Source: Methylocella tundrae
GTDB lineage: Bacteria > Pseudomonadota > Alphaproteobacteria > Rhizobiales > Beijerinckiaceae
DNA: 64,000 bases
Assembly: GCF_038024855.1 (NCBI RefSeq)
Contig: NZ_CP139089.1
Span: 3,134,501 to 3,198,500 of the forward strand
Direction of reading: 5' to 3'
In this document: positions 21,529 to 30,488 of the stretch, piece after piece
How positions within the stretch are numbered: position 1 is the first letter of the stretch
Layout of the letters: the number at the start of each line of letters is the position of its first letter
Translations under genes and position numbers: made by a program
The notes under the pieces: generated by a model
Told to the model about the DNA's origin: nothing
Seen by the model: the letters and a program-made list of their open reading frames with translations, nothing else
Database searches by the model: none

Positions 21529-21570
21529 AGTGAGCGTCGCCGCGAAACGGCGTGGCGGTCTCGCCTGCGC

Positions 21571-22170
21571 TCAGGCGATCGCCTTTTCGTAGAGTTGCTC
21601 GACATATTCCCAGTTGATGAGATTATCGACGAACGCCTTGAGGTAATCCGGCCGGCGATTGCGATAATCGATGTAGTAGGAATGTTCCCACACATCGACG
21701 CCAAGGATCGGAGCGGCGCCATGAATCAGCGGATTTTCGCCGTTCGGCGTCTTGCTCACGATGATCTTGCCGTCCTTAACGGAGAGCCAGGCCCAGCCCG
21801 AGCCGAACTGCGTGAGGCCGGCCTGGATGAAGTCTTCCTTTGCTTTCGCGACCGACCCGAGGCTGTCGATAATGGCTTTTTCGATCTTGCCGGGAATAGC
21901 GCCGCCGCCATTTGGCTTCAACCAGTTCCAGAAATGAAGATGGTTGTAGTGTTGCGCCGCATTGTTGAACAAAGGAGCGTTCTTGCCGAATGAGTCCTTG
22001 ACGACGTCTTCCAGCGACTTGCCATCGAGGCCGCTGTCCTTGATGAAATTATTGGCGTTGGTCACGTAGGCCGCGTGATGCTTGTCGTGGTGATATTCCA
22101 GCGTCTCTTTGGACATATAGGGCTGGAGCGCCTCATAGGCGTAGGGAAGCTCAGGCAGGGTGAACGACAT
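21571..22170 (-). CDS. sodB: Superoxide dismutase [Fe]
   Basis: Converts superoxide to oxygen and hydrogen peroxide in the cytoplasm. The 199-residue protein shows the four metal ligands: H27 (YHHDKHH), H74 (AAQHYNH), D159 and H163 (GVDVWEH). Gln73 in NNAAQ is the position that marks iron-type enzymes. ATG 22170 is preceded by AGGAGA. Length and motifs are complete, and the gene is convergent with the HPF-like gene. Confidence 0.97.
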   Translation of the reverse strand: MSFTLPELPYAYEALQPYMSKETLEYHHDKHHAAYVTNANNFIKDSGLDGKSLEDVVKDSFGKNAPLFNNAAQHYNHLHFWNWLKPNGGGAIPGKIEKAIIDSLGSVAKAKEDFIQAGLTQFGSGWAWLSVKDGKIIVSKTPNGENPLIHGAAPILGVDVWEHSYYIDYRNRRPDYLKAFVDNLINWEYVEQLYEKAIA

Positions 22171-22491
22171 CTTGGATCTCCTGATGAGAAAATGCAGCCC
22201 GGAAGGGCAGCCTCCCGCGGCCGCATGGTGTTAAGTAGACGGCGCGAAGCTGCGCAGCAACCTTCTAGCGGCGCATTGGACGAGGTTCCGGCGCGTTCGT
22301 TCAATGCATTCGGCTCGTGGTTCGTTCGCGCGCCTTCGAGAATGGGAAAGCCGGCCGCCGTCGTCCGTCAGGCAATTTTTTCCAAGCTTTGCGCGCGGAT
22401 GTTTTGCGGCTAATTTCTCAGCCTGTCGGATTTGCGGCGCATTTCGTTCGCCAATGCTCTGATCCGCAAGAGGCCGCGTGGATAGAACAAG
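22171..22491. other. Intergenic region sodB / two-TM protein gene
   Basis: A divergent intergenic region of 321 bases. The sodB Shine-Dalgarno sequence is at its left edge. A weak sodB promoter (TTGCTG, 17 bases, TACTTA on the minus strand) is possible. No gene seen. Confidence 0.35.
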
Positions 22492-23511
22492 ATGAGTTAC
22501 CTGATTTTCGGCCTCGGACTTTTGCTTGCCGTCTGCGGCGCCGCCTCGATTTCCTTTGGCTATGGCATCATCAATGTCGAGCGCGGCTGGTCGAGCCTCA
22601 TTGCCGGCGCGACGGCCTTGTCCGGCGGCATCGTGACAATGGCGCTCGCGACCATTTTGCACAGCCTCGCGAGACTGCGCGCGTTTCTCAAGGCCGAGCG
22701 CGATGCGCGCGCAAAGGCGGCGGAGGCGCCATGGCAGGCCGAACTGCGCGTTAGCGAGGCAGCCGGCGCGCAAGCCTCAGTCGCTCCCTGGCAAGAGGCG
22801 GCATTGCAGGACGCAGCGTTCGCCTCCCTGGCCGGGATTGGCGCCGAGCCCGAGATTCCGCCGCCGGAGCCCGGCCCCACGCCCTCCGTCCCGAATCAAC
22901 GCGTCGAGGCGGCGGCCTCGCCTGTCGCCCAGGCCTCGATCGAAGACATCCGCCGTGTCGTCGCGGAGACTATCAAAAGCAAACCGCAGACGTCTCGCCA
23001 TGAAGAAGGCGATGCGTTTGCCGGCAGATCGCAGGCTCGCGCGGAGCCGTCGTACGCGGCTCCGGCGCAGCAGGAGGCCGAGCCGCCAGTCGAGCAGGTT
23101 CAGAGGCGGCGAGCGCCGCCGCTATCTTTTGGTTTGCCGCGCGCGCTCGGCTTGAAGGAAATCCCGCAGCCTTTCGACGCCGCGCAGGCGCCGGCGGCGC
23201 GGTCCGAAGCTGAAACGGGAAGCGAAGACAATTCGTCGCTCGCCCTGGAAAGGGGCCGGCGCGAAGCGGAGGCGGCGTTAAATCCGGCCGCGCCTCGCCC
23301 GCCCGCCTCTCCCGCCGAGAGCGCGGCCGAAACCCGCTCCGACCCGGCGCAAGAGAGGCGCGCCGTCATCGGGCGTTATGAATCCGAAGGCACGACCTAT
23401 GTGATGTTCGCGGATGGATCGATCGAGGCCCGTTCCGAGCGCGGCGCCTTTCATTTCACCTCGATGGCTGAACTCAAGGTCTTCATGGATTCCCAGGCGC
23501 GGGGGGAGTAA
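22492..23511 (+). CDS. Hypothetical two-TM protein with a Pro/Ala-rich cytoplasmic region
   Basis: A 339-residue protein. Two hydrophobic helices at the N-terminus (about 3-25 and 37-62) are followed by a long low-complexity, Ala/Pro/Glu-rich stretch (about 80-290). The tail is well ordered, containing VIGRYESEGTTYVMFADGSIEA and FTSMAELKVFMDS (about 290-335), and reads like a small beta-rich domain. I do not recognise a named family; similar proteins are common hypotheticals in Rhizobiales. The ATG at 22492 starts MSYLIFGLGLLLAV. It is divergent from sodB and convergent with the oligopeptidase gene. Function unknown. Confidence 0.75.
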   Translation: MSYLIFGLGLLLAVCGAASISFGYGIINVERGWSSLIAGATALSGGIVTMALATILHSLARLRAFLKAERDARAKAAEAPWQAELRVSEAAGAQASVAPWQEAALQDAAFASLAGIGAEPEIPPPEPGPTPSVPNQRVEAAASPVAQASIEDIRRVVAETIKSKPQTSRHEEGDAFAGRSQARAEPSYAAPAQQEAEPPVEQVQRRRAPPLSFGLPRALGLKEIPQPFDAAQAPAARSEAETGSEDNSSLALERGRREAEAALNPAAPRPPASPAESAAETRSDPAQERRAVIGRYESEGTTYVMFADGSIEARSERGAFHFTSMAELKVFMDSQARGE

Positions 23512-23530
23512 CCGGCGCGCCTTCGAGCGG

Positions 23531-25630
23531 TCATGCCCCAAAAGCGCCCTCGACGCATGCGAGCGCAAAAGCATATTGCAGCGCCGCGTCCTGGAGCCGA
23601 TCGAAGCGGCCCGGCGCGCCGCCATGTCCCGCGCCCATGTTGATCTTGCAGAGAATCGGGCCGCCGCCGGTCATGGTGGCGCGAAGCCGCGCCGTCCATT
23701 TCAGCGGCTCCCAATAGGTGACGCGTGGGTCGGTCAGACCGCCGAGGGCAAGGATCGGCGGGTAGCGTTTTTCAACTATGTTGTCGTAAGGCGAATAGGA
23801 TCGGATCGCCGCGAAAGCCTCGGCGTCCGTGATCGGATTGCCCCATTCGAGCCATTCCGGCGGCGTCAGCGGCAGTTCGGCGTCGAGCATGGTGTTGAGC
23901 ACGTCCACAAACGGCACATCGGCGATGACGCCGGCGAAGAGGTCCGGAGCGAGGTTCACCGCGGCGCCCATCAGCATGCCGCCGGCGCTGCCGCCCTGGA
24001 TGACGATGCGCCCTTCCTTCGTCAGGCCCTTGGCGATCAGATGGCGCGCGGCGGCGACAAAGTCCGAAAAGCTGTGCGGCTTGTTGGCGAGCTTGCCGCC
24101 GACATACCAGCGCCAGCCCTTCTCCGTGCCGCCGCGAACATGGGCGATCGCATAAATGAAGCCGCGATCGACGAGTGAGAGGCGCGTCGCGCTGAACGAG
24201 GCCGGCGTCGGATGGCCATAGGCGCCGTAGCCATAGAGCAGCACAGGCGCCGAATCCTCGAGAGGGAGGTCGCGGCGATAAAGGATCGAAACCGGCACAA
24301 GCTCGCCGTCCGCGGCGGGAGCGAAAAGCCGCCGGGTGACGTAAGCGGCGGGATCGTGGCCGGAGGGAATCGTCTGGCGCTTGCGCAGGACGCGCGCGCC
24401 CGTCGCAAGATCGTAGTCGTAAGTCTCGCGCGGCGTCGTCATCGAAGAATAGGTGAAGCGCAGCAGGCGCGTATCAAATTCGAGACGTTCATTGATCGAG
24501 AGCGAATAGGCCTCTTCCGCGAAAGCGACGGCGTGTTCCTCTCCGCTTTCGAAACATCTGATGACGATGCGCGGCAGTCCCTCCTCGCGCTCGAGCCGAA
24601 CGAGATACTCCGGGAACACGGACAGGGCGATGATCATCCGGCCGGGCTTATGGCCGATCTCGTCGGCCCAGAACGCCTTGGCGGGCGTCGCCAGCGGAGC
24701 GACGACGATCTTGAAATCCTCGGCGCCGTCGGCGTTGGCGCGGATATGGAGCTGATCGCCGCGATGCTCGACCTCATAGCGAAGGCCAGGCGCCCGCGGC
24801 TCGATCAGACGCGGCCGCGCGGCGGGATCATGAAGGTCGAGGAGGTGACACTCCGACGCGTCATGGTCGCTGACGCTGATGATGCCGAAGGCGCCGGATT
24901 GACTGCGCCTTACGTGGATGAACCAGCGCGGATCGCGCTCCTCGAAGATCAGCGCGTCGGTCGAGGGGTCTTCGCCGAGCCGATGCCGGAACACGGCCGC
25001 CGGGCGGTGATGCTCATCGACGCGCACATAATAGAAGCTGCCGGAATCGGCGGTCCAGACGAGGCTTCCATCGGTGTCCTTCACGATGTCCGCGCCATCC
25101 CGGCCCTGATCGAGATCGCGCACACGGATGGCGTGAAGCTCGGAACCATTCTCGTCGGCGCTCCAGGCGAATTTGCGATGATCGGGGGAATGGCGCGCTT
25201 CGGCGATGTCGAAGAAAATCTTGCCCGCGCCTTCGGCGTCACCGTCGAGAAGGGTCTCCACCGCGGCGCCATCTTCTTCGGAGCGGCAAAAAATCGGGTG
25301 CTGGCCGCCCTCATTGTAGCGGAGATAGTAGAGAAAGCGGCCGTCGCGCAGCGGAACTTCGGCGTCGTCCTCCTTGATGCGCCCGCGCATCTCCTTAACC
25401 AGAGCCTGGCGCAAGGGCTCTTGCGCCTCGAGCGCCCTGGCGGCGAAATCATTCTCGGCGTCGATGACGGTCCGGATGGCGGCGGGAAGGGCGGCCGGGT
25501 CGCGCAGAACCTCCTGCCAATTGGCGGCCTTGAGCCACGCATATTCGTCTGCGATGGCGACGCCATGCATCGTTTTCGTCTCAAGTTCTTTCTGGATGGG
25601 AGGCGGCGGCTCTGGAAGTCGGTTGGCCAC
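23531..25630 (-). CDS. ptrB: Oligopeptidase B / prolyl-oligopeptidase family (S9A)
   Basis: A serine peptidase of about 699 residues. An N-terminal beta-propeller (about 60-400) filters substrates by size, and a C-terminal alpha/beta hydrolase domain follows. The active serine is in IQGGSAGGML (about residue 547), the Asp in GLTDPRV and the His in GAGHGGAPGR. Oligopeptidase B cleaves after Arg/Lys in short peptides; that specificity is inferred from overall similarity. I chose GTG 25630 because AAGGAA lies 9 bases upstream; TTG 25687 would add 19 residues. The protein lacks a signal peptide, so it should be cytoplasmic. Confidence 0.92.
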   Translation of the reverse strand: MANRLPEPPPPIQKELETKTMHGVAIADEYAWLKAANWQEVLRDPAALPAAIRTVIDAENDFAARALEAQEPLRQALVKEMRGRIKEDDAEVPLRDGRFLYYLRYNEGGQHPIFCRSEEDGAAVETLLDGDAEGAGKIFFDIAEARHSPDHRKFAWSADENGSELHAIRVRDLDQGRDGADIVKDTDGSLVWTADSGSFYYVRVDEHHRPAAVFRHRLGEDPSTDALIFEERDPRWFIHVRRSQSGAFGIISVSDHDASECHLLDLHDPAARPRLIEPRAPGLRYEVEHRGDQLHIRANADGAEDFKIVVAPLATPAKAFWADEIGHKPGRMIIALSVFPEYLVRLEREEGLPRIVIRCFESGEEHAVAFAEEAYSLSINERLEFDTRLLRFTYSSMTTPRETYDYDLATGARVLRKRQTIPSGHDPAAYVTRRLFAPAADGELVPVSILYRRDLPLEDSAPVLLYGYGAYGHPTPASFSATRLSLVDRGFIYAIAHVRGGTEKGWRWYVGGKLANKPHSFSDFVAAARHLIAKGLTKEGRIVIQGGSAGGMLMGAAVNLAPDLFAGVIADVPFVDVLNTMLDAELPLTPPEWLEWGNPITDAEAFAAIRSYSPYDNIVEKRYPPILALGGLTDPRVTYWEPLKWTARLRATMTGGGPILCKINMGAGHGGAPGRFDRLQDAALQYAFALACVEGAFGA

Positions 25631-26133
25631 TGGGCGGCATTCCTTGCTCTGCTCGGGGGGGACGATTCGGTCTTGAGGCCGCCGCAAATATTGCTTTGGC
25701 CCTTCACAACCCGACTTTTTGGCCGCGCTTTGACAGTCGCGTCTGTTAGCGCAAGATATTTATTTAGTTCTCTATGAGCAAGCCGGGTCAGGGTTACCGG
25801 GCCTCGCCTTCCACCGTGGTTATTCCGACGCGAATGCCGGTCGCCCTACCAACATCAACCTTGGGCGCCGCTTCTTTCACCTCTACCTTGATTTGATCGA
25901 AGCGCGCGCGTCTTCCGCTTTTTTTGCTTGTTAGCAATAAAGTCTGCTGGTAGCTACTTGCGGATACCGTGTTTCAGTTCTAGAAAAGAAACATGTTTCA
26001 TAGAGTCGATTCGAGGCGGTCGCTTAAAAGAACTTCTGTGTGACATGGTTTTGTCGCCATTTGCGAAAATTGCGGCGCCCCTATTTAGGCCATGTTCCAG
26101 CGGCGACGCCTTCTACTCGGGATATTGATCGTC
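25631..26133. other. Long divergent intergenic region ptrB-mucR
   Basis: About 500 bases, visibly richer in A+T than its surroundings, with runs such as GATATTTATTTAG (about 25753) and CTTTTTTTGCTTG (about 25917). A TTGACA hexamer at 25730-25735 faces mucR, but no good -10 follows at 16-18 bases. MucR proteins bind A+T-rich targets with T-A steps, so autoregulation here is plausible. No gene seen. Confidence 0.4.
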
Positions 26134-26547
26134 ATGAGCGATACGTCAGGTTCGAACAGTTATATAGAATTGGCCGCGGACATTGTGTCTGCCTATGTCA
26201 GCAACAATTCAGTGCCTGCGAGCGATCTTCCTTCACTCATAAGTGAAGTTCATTCGGCCTTGCTGCGCGTCACTTCCGGCGCCGTGGTGCCCACGGTCGA
26301 GACGCCAAAGCCCGCGGTTCCGGCGAAGAAGTCCGTCACCAACGATTTTCTCGTGTGTTTGGAAGACGGCCGGAAATTCAAGTCATTGAAGCGGCACCTG
26401 CGCACCCAATACAATATGTCTCCAGACGAGTATCGCGAGAAATGGGGTCTTGCGCCCGATTATCCAATGGTTGCGCCGAATTACGCCAAAGCCCGCTCGA
26501 ATCTCGCCAAGCAGATGGGCCTCGGGCAGCAGCGCCGGCGCGCCTGA
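26134..26547 (+). CDS. mucR: Ros/MucR-family zinc-finger-like transcriptional regulator
   Basis: A 137-residue regulator. The N-terminal half (about 8-50) is the oligomerisation region, and the DNA-binding core is at about 76-120 (KFKSLKRHL, then [12 protein letters not shown], then YPMVAPNYA). MucR is an H-NS-like silencer in rhizobia that controls exopolysaccharide, motility and cell-cycle genes. The zinc-finger ligands are altered: the second Cys is Asp (CLED) and the last His is Gln (HLRTQ). Members lacking zinc ligands are known in the family. ATG 26134 (MSDTSGSN) is preferred to the upstream ATG 26092. Confidence 0.93.
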   Translation: MSDTSGSNSYIELAADIVSAYVSNNSVPASDLPSLISEVHSALLRVTSGAVVPTVETPKPAVPAKKSVTNDFLVCLEDGRKFKSLKRHLRTQYNMSPDEYREKWGLAPDYPMVAPNYAKARSNLAKQMGLGQQRRRA

Positions 26548-26756
26548 ACGCCGCTGGATGCAGGCGGCCTTGACTGTCGTCGGGCCGTCTCACCGTCTGC
26601 GTCATCTCCGGCCGCGGCGCCTGCGCGCAGACGCGTCCGCCTTTGGCCGGGTTCGCTGACGTCGCCTATGCCGGCCGACAACTCGCGCAAGAGGCGGCGT
26701 GGCAACCTCGCCCGACGCCGCGATAAGCCAGTGTTTCGTGCAGCTTCAGGCGCTTC

Positions 26757-27185
26757 TCAAGAGACGTGAGCCGCCGCCATGCGCGCGTCGGTTTTGATGC
26801 GCTCAATCATGGAGCGCACGCCGTTGCTGCGCTGCGGCGTCAAATGGCCGGACAGGCCGAGCGATTGGAACAGCTCCTGCGCGTCCGTCGCCAAGATCTT
26901 ATCCGCCGTGTGGCCTGAATAGATCGCAAGCACGAGAGCGACGAGGCCGCGCACGATGTGCGCGTCGCTGTCGCCCTTGAACCTCAGGACGGGTTTTTCC
27001 GAAGGATCCCGCGAAACGCTCGTCTCAAGCCAGACCTGGCTGGCGCAGCCGCGCACCTTGTTCACGTCATTGTGAGCTGCTTCGTCGAGCGGCTCCAGCG
27101 TCCGTCCGAGCTCGATCAGATAGCGATAGCGATCGTCCCAATCATCAAGATAGGTGAAGTTCTCAAGGATTTCGTCGAGGCTCAT
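26757..27185 (-). CDS. sufE: Cysteine desulfuration protein SufE
   Basis: Accepts sulfur from the cysteine desulfurase SufS as a persulfide and passes it to the Fe-S cluster scaffold. The 142-residue protein carries the active Cys47 in VRGCASQVW, followed by SDAHIVRGLVALVLAIYSGHT and FQSLGLSGHLTPQRSNG, which are family hallmarks. The other suf genes are elsewhere, as is usual in Rhizobiales. It is downstream of the DUF5330 gene (86 bases), probably co-transcribed. Confidence 0.96.
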   Translation of the reverse strand: MSLDEILENFTYLDDWDDRYRYLIELGRTLEPLDEAAHNDVNKVRGCASQVWLETSVSRDPSEKPVLRFKGDSDAHIVRGLVALVLAIYSGHTADKILATDAQELFQSLGLSGHLTPQRSNGVRSMIERIKTDARMAAAHVS

Positions 27186-27271
27186 GGCGGTCCGGGCGGC
27201 TGAATGGATGATCCTTCTCTATATGGGGATGGCGCTCGGGGGGCCACCGAAAAATGCGCGATGGACCCGGC

Positions 27272-27565
27272 TCACCGTGGGGGGCCGCCCGCCGGGACCG
27301 TCTTGACCTCGGCCTTAGGCCTTGCTTCGTCCGGCCGCTTGTCCACGGTGAGCTGACCGAGTTTGGCCGCCGCTTCAAGGCAGGCGATGGGCGCGTCCGT
27401 GCAAAGCTGCTGGCTCTTGGCGCGGGCCTGCCCGACCGCCGCGCCGATGGCGTTGCGCGCGCCCGTCCAGATCGCGGTGGAGGAATGCAGGCCGGCGCCT
27501 TCCGGCCAGGGCATCAGGGCGAACACGATCGAGAGCCAGAAAACGGCGCGGATGAGAAACCACAT
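27272..27565 (-). CDS. DUF5330-like small membrane-anchored protein
   Basis: A 97-residue protein. One N-terminal hydrophobic segment (MWFLIRAVFWLSIVFALMP) is followed by a short region with two Cys (about 55 and 63, QLCTDAPIACLEAAA) and a basic, Pro-rich tail. This layout matches DUF5330 proteins, which typically sit beside sufE in Rhizobiales. The function is unknown. ATG 27565 is preceded by AAGGAGA. The two Cys in the periplasmic part could form a disulfide, which is inference. Confidence 0.72.
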   Translation of the reverse strand: MWFLIRAVFWLSIVFALMPWPEGAGLHSSTAIWTGARNAIGAAVGQARAKSQQLCTDAPIACLEAAAKLGQLTVDKRPDEARPKAEVKTVPAGGPPR

Positions 27566-27790
27566 CGATCGATCTCCTTGCTGGAGATCAAGCCGTTAGG
27601 GGATGTTTATTAAAATCCGGACAAAGCCGCGGGCAGGATCTCGCCGGGATGGCGCAAGACCAAAATAGCAAGGATTTCTACACCATAGACAGAATTTGGC
27701 GGATCCGCGCCGGCTAATCCCGGCTTTTTCCCGCTTTTGATGCAGACGCGCCGCAGCAATTTAGGGCGAACTTAAGACGCCGATGGCAGC

Positions 27791-29671
27791 GTGGCGCTCG
27801 AACCGCCGCGGCAGGAAGCGGCATGTGCGGAGCGAAACTTGGGCTACCCCCTCAGTCTTGAAGGCCGGATCGCCAGCCTCGTCCACCCTGGCGCCCTATC
27901 CTCCCCGGACGAGCGGGCGCGCCATGAGAATTTCATCTTGCGACGGCTTTCGGTTTCGCTCGCGATCGTTGCGGCGGCGCCCTTTTATCTCGCCTCGCAT
28001 GGCGGCCCAGGCCTCGTTGATTCGCTTGTGTTCGCCTGGCTGACGCTGCCTCTCGCCGCCGTCGTGCTTCTGTCTTCGACCGGCAGGCTCATGCGGGCGG
28101 AGGCGCTGTCGACCTTTGGCCTCATCGCAGCCGGGCTGACGGCGGCGATCGGCGGCGCGGGCGAGGGCGCCCTCGCCTGGCTCATTCTCGCGCCCCTCGA
28201 CAGCCTGTTTTCCTTCAATCTGGCGGTCATCGGCGCCAGCGGCCTTGTCGCGGCGCTCGCCGTCGCAGGGGTCGCCGCGGCTGACGCGCTGGGAGTCTGC
28301 GACGCCGTTTCAGGGCTGGCGCGTCCTTCCCTCTTTCTGCTCCCAGCCATCGCCTATGCAACGCTCGTCGCGCTCTCCTTCGTGCGGGATCAGGCCGCCC
28401 GCTCCCGCGCCGAGCAGCGCCGCGCCGAGCGCTTCAGCATCCTCACCGAAACCGTTGGCGATCTCGTCGTCACTCATGATCGAACGGGAGCCGCGACCTC
28501 GGTCAGCCCCACCTGCGAAGGCCTCTTCGGGCTGCCTCCCGCCGAACTGATGAGTCGAGGCTTCTTCGAACATGTTCACGTCGCCGATCGCCCAGCGTTT
28601 CTGAAAGCGATCGCCGAGGCGAGCGCCGGCGGCGCGACAGTCAACGCCACCTTGCGCCTCAGGAGCTCAAGCGTCGTCGATCGCGGCCATTACGCGGAGC
28701 CGGTATTTGTCTGGCTCGACATGCGGGCGCGCCGCTGCGAGGCGGACCCCGGAGGGCGGGGGGCGGCGAATGGCGGAGGCGCCATCGCGATCTATCGCGA
28801 CATCACCGAACTGAAATGGCGCGAGGACGAACTCGAAGCCGCAAGAGCCCGCGCCGAGGAAGCCAATCACTCGAAAGATCATTTCCTCGCCAATATGAGT
28901 CATGAACTCAGAACGCCCTTGAATGCGATCATCGGTTTTTCAGAAATTCTTGGCGACGCCGAGCAGACCCCGCGCGATGGCGCAAAGCAACGCGAATATG
29001 CCGCAATCATTCATCAATCAGGGCAGCACCTTCTCTCCGTCGTGAACTCGATTCTCGATCTGTCGAAAATACAGTCCGGCTCCTTTGATCTGACGCCGGC
29101 GCACTTCTCGATTGCCCCTCTGATCGACATCTGCTGCGACATGGTCAAACTCAAGGCGGCCGAACGCAACATCGAGATCAAGCGGGCGTGTCCGGACGGC
29201 CTTGAAGAGGTTATCGGCGACAAGCGCGCCTGCAAACAGATCCTGATCAATCTTCTCTCCAACGCGGTGAAGTTCACGCCCGACGACGGCAAGGTGTGGA
29301 TCAGCGCGAAGCCCGAGGGCAATACGCTGCTCATCCTTGTCGCCGACTCAGGCGTTGGCATAGACGCGCAGGATCTCGCGCGCCTCGGCAATCCTTTCTT
29401 CCAGGCGAAGGGCGCGCTCGACCGGCCTTATGAGGGAACGGGGCTTGGCCTCTCCATCGTCAGCGGGCTTGTCGGATTGCATGGCGGATCGATCGTCCTG
29501 GCGAGCGAGCCAGACGAAGGCACATGCGTTCTCGTGCGCCTGCCGATGGATTGCCGCTCCGCCGCCGATAAGGCGCGGACATGCGCCAAGATTGAGACCA
29601 TCGCGCGCTATCGTCGCGGCGACGAAATGGGCGATCTATTCCAACAAATCACGGTGAAGAAAATTGCGTGA
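27791..29671 (+). CDS. Membrane PAS-domain sensor histidine kinase (DivJ/PdhS-like)
   Basis: A 626-residue kinase. The N-terminal part (about 45-205) has five or six hydrophobic helices. A PAS domain follows (about 215-345, VGDLVVTHDRTGAATSVSP and the IAIYRDITE end). The HisKA motif is SHELRTPLNAIIGFSEI with phospho-acceptor H371, and the HATPase domain has NLLSNAVKF (N box), DSGVGI (about 519) and GTGLGLSIV (G2). The layout (membrane block, PAS, kinase) and the sufE neighbourhood resemble the cell-cycle kinase DivJ of Rhizobiales; I leave the symbol empty because the sub-family cannot be proven. The start is GTG 27791. Its 3' end overlaps the next gene. Confidence 0.88.
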   Translation: MALEPPRQEAACAERNLGYPLSLEGRIASLVHPGALSSPDERARHENFILRRLSVSLAIVAAAPFYLASHGGPGLVDSLVFAWLTLPLAAVVLLSSTGRLMRAEALSTFGLIAAGLTAAIGGAGEGALAWLILAPLDSLFSFNLAVIGASGLVAALAVAGVAAADALGVCDAVSGLARPSLFLLPAIAYATLVALSFVRDQAARSRAEQRRAERFSILTETVGDLVVTHDRTGAATSVSPTCEGLFGLPPAELMSRGFFEHVHVADRPAFLKAIAEASAGGATVNATLRLRSSSVVDRGHYAEPVFVWLDMRARRCEADPGGRGAANGGGAIAIYRDITELKWREDELEAARARAEEANHSKDHFLANMSHELRTPLNAIIGFSEILGDAEQTPRDGAKQREYAAIIHQSGQHLLSVVNSILDLSKIQSGSFDLTPAHFSIAPLIDICCDMVKLKAAERNIEIKRACPDGLEEVIGDKRACKQILINLLSNAVKFTPDDGKVWISAKPEGNTLLILVADSGVGIDAQDLARLGNPFFQAKGALDRPYEGTGLGLSIVSGLVGLHGGSIVLASEPDEGTCVLVRLPMDCRSAADKARTCAKIETIARYRRGDEMGDLFQQITVKKIA

Positions 29672-30380
29672 AGCTCTGGCTACGGCTGATCATGATTACA
29701 TCCTGACCGAACCTTCAAAGCCGAGGGCGCGGTCAAAGCGCGACAAGGGGGCGTCTTCGAAACGGCGCGGTTCGTCGCGCAAATCGTCCGTAAAGACGCG
29801 GCGCGCCCTCGTGCTTGTCGGCAGCGCGCTCTGCGTCGCGGCGCTCGGGGGTATTGCGATCAACGCGCTGACGATGCAGAAGACGCGCCATCCGGCCCCT
29901 TTGTTCGGTCACGCCGCGCCCGCTCACGCGACAAGAGAGCCAAGCACAATCGAGCTGGCTCCCGCGACGCTTCCCATTCCAGCGCCCCGGCCGCAACAGC
30001 TCGCGCCAGCGCAGGCGGATGACAGCCAGTCCGCAAAGACGCCGACGGACGACAAGAGCAGCCTCCCTCATGCTCATCAAGCGTCCGCCCCGGCTCCGGC
30101 CGGCGCCGAAGCCGAGACCAAGCCGCGCGACGCCATCACTGAGCTGTTGCTCGGCAACGGACACGAGGTCCAGGCCGTGGGCCCGTCCAAGACCGTGCTC
30201 GCGGCCCAAAAGGCCCTGGTCAAATTGGGCTTTGTGCTGAAGCCAGATGGCGTCATGGGCGCGACGACGAGGCAGGCGATCGAGCGCTATGAGCGCGATC
30301 ATGGCCGCGCCAGCCGCGGCGAGCTGACGCCCGCCATTTCGCGCCTTCTCAGCGCGGAATCGGGCGTTCCGATCAATTAG
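29664..30380 (+). CDS. Membrane-anchored peptidoglycan-binding-domain protein
   Basis: A 238-residue protein. A basic N-terminal stretch (about 18-47) precedes one transmembrane helix (about 48-70, ALVLVGSALCVAALGGIAI), then a Pro/Ala-rich linker, then a C-terminal PG_binding_1-like domain (about 170-232: VLAAQKALVKLGFVLKPDG and TTRQAIERYERDHG). It would sit in the inner membrane with the domain in the periplasm. The TTG start at 29664 lies inside the kinase gene, an 8-base overlap that suggests translational coupling. Function beyond peptidoglycan contact is unknown. Confidence 0.8.
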   Translation: MREALATADHDYILTEPSKPRARSKRDKGASSKRRGSSRKSSVKTRRALVLVGSALCVAALGGIAINALTMQKTRHPAPLFGHAAPAHATREPSTIELAPATLPIPAPRPQQLAPAQADDSQSAKTPTDDKSSLPHAHQASAPAPAGAEAETKPRDAITELLLGNGHEVQAVGPSKTVLAAQKALVKLGFVLKPDGVMGATTRQAIERYERDHGRASRGELTPAISRLLSAESGVPIN

Positions 30381-30488
30381 ACTTGGACGGGGCCGCCGCT
30401 TCCGCAAAAAGTACAGAGGCGACCCTGCCGGAGCATGATCGCCTCGATGGACTGGCGCTTCGCGCCGGCGTTTAGGCCCCCATTGAGC

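Noticed and set aside
24212..25777. A 521-codon plus-strand frame across ptrB
   Set aside because: Shadow of the oligopeptidase gene.
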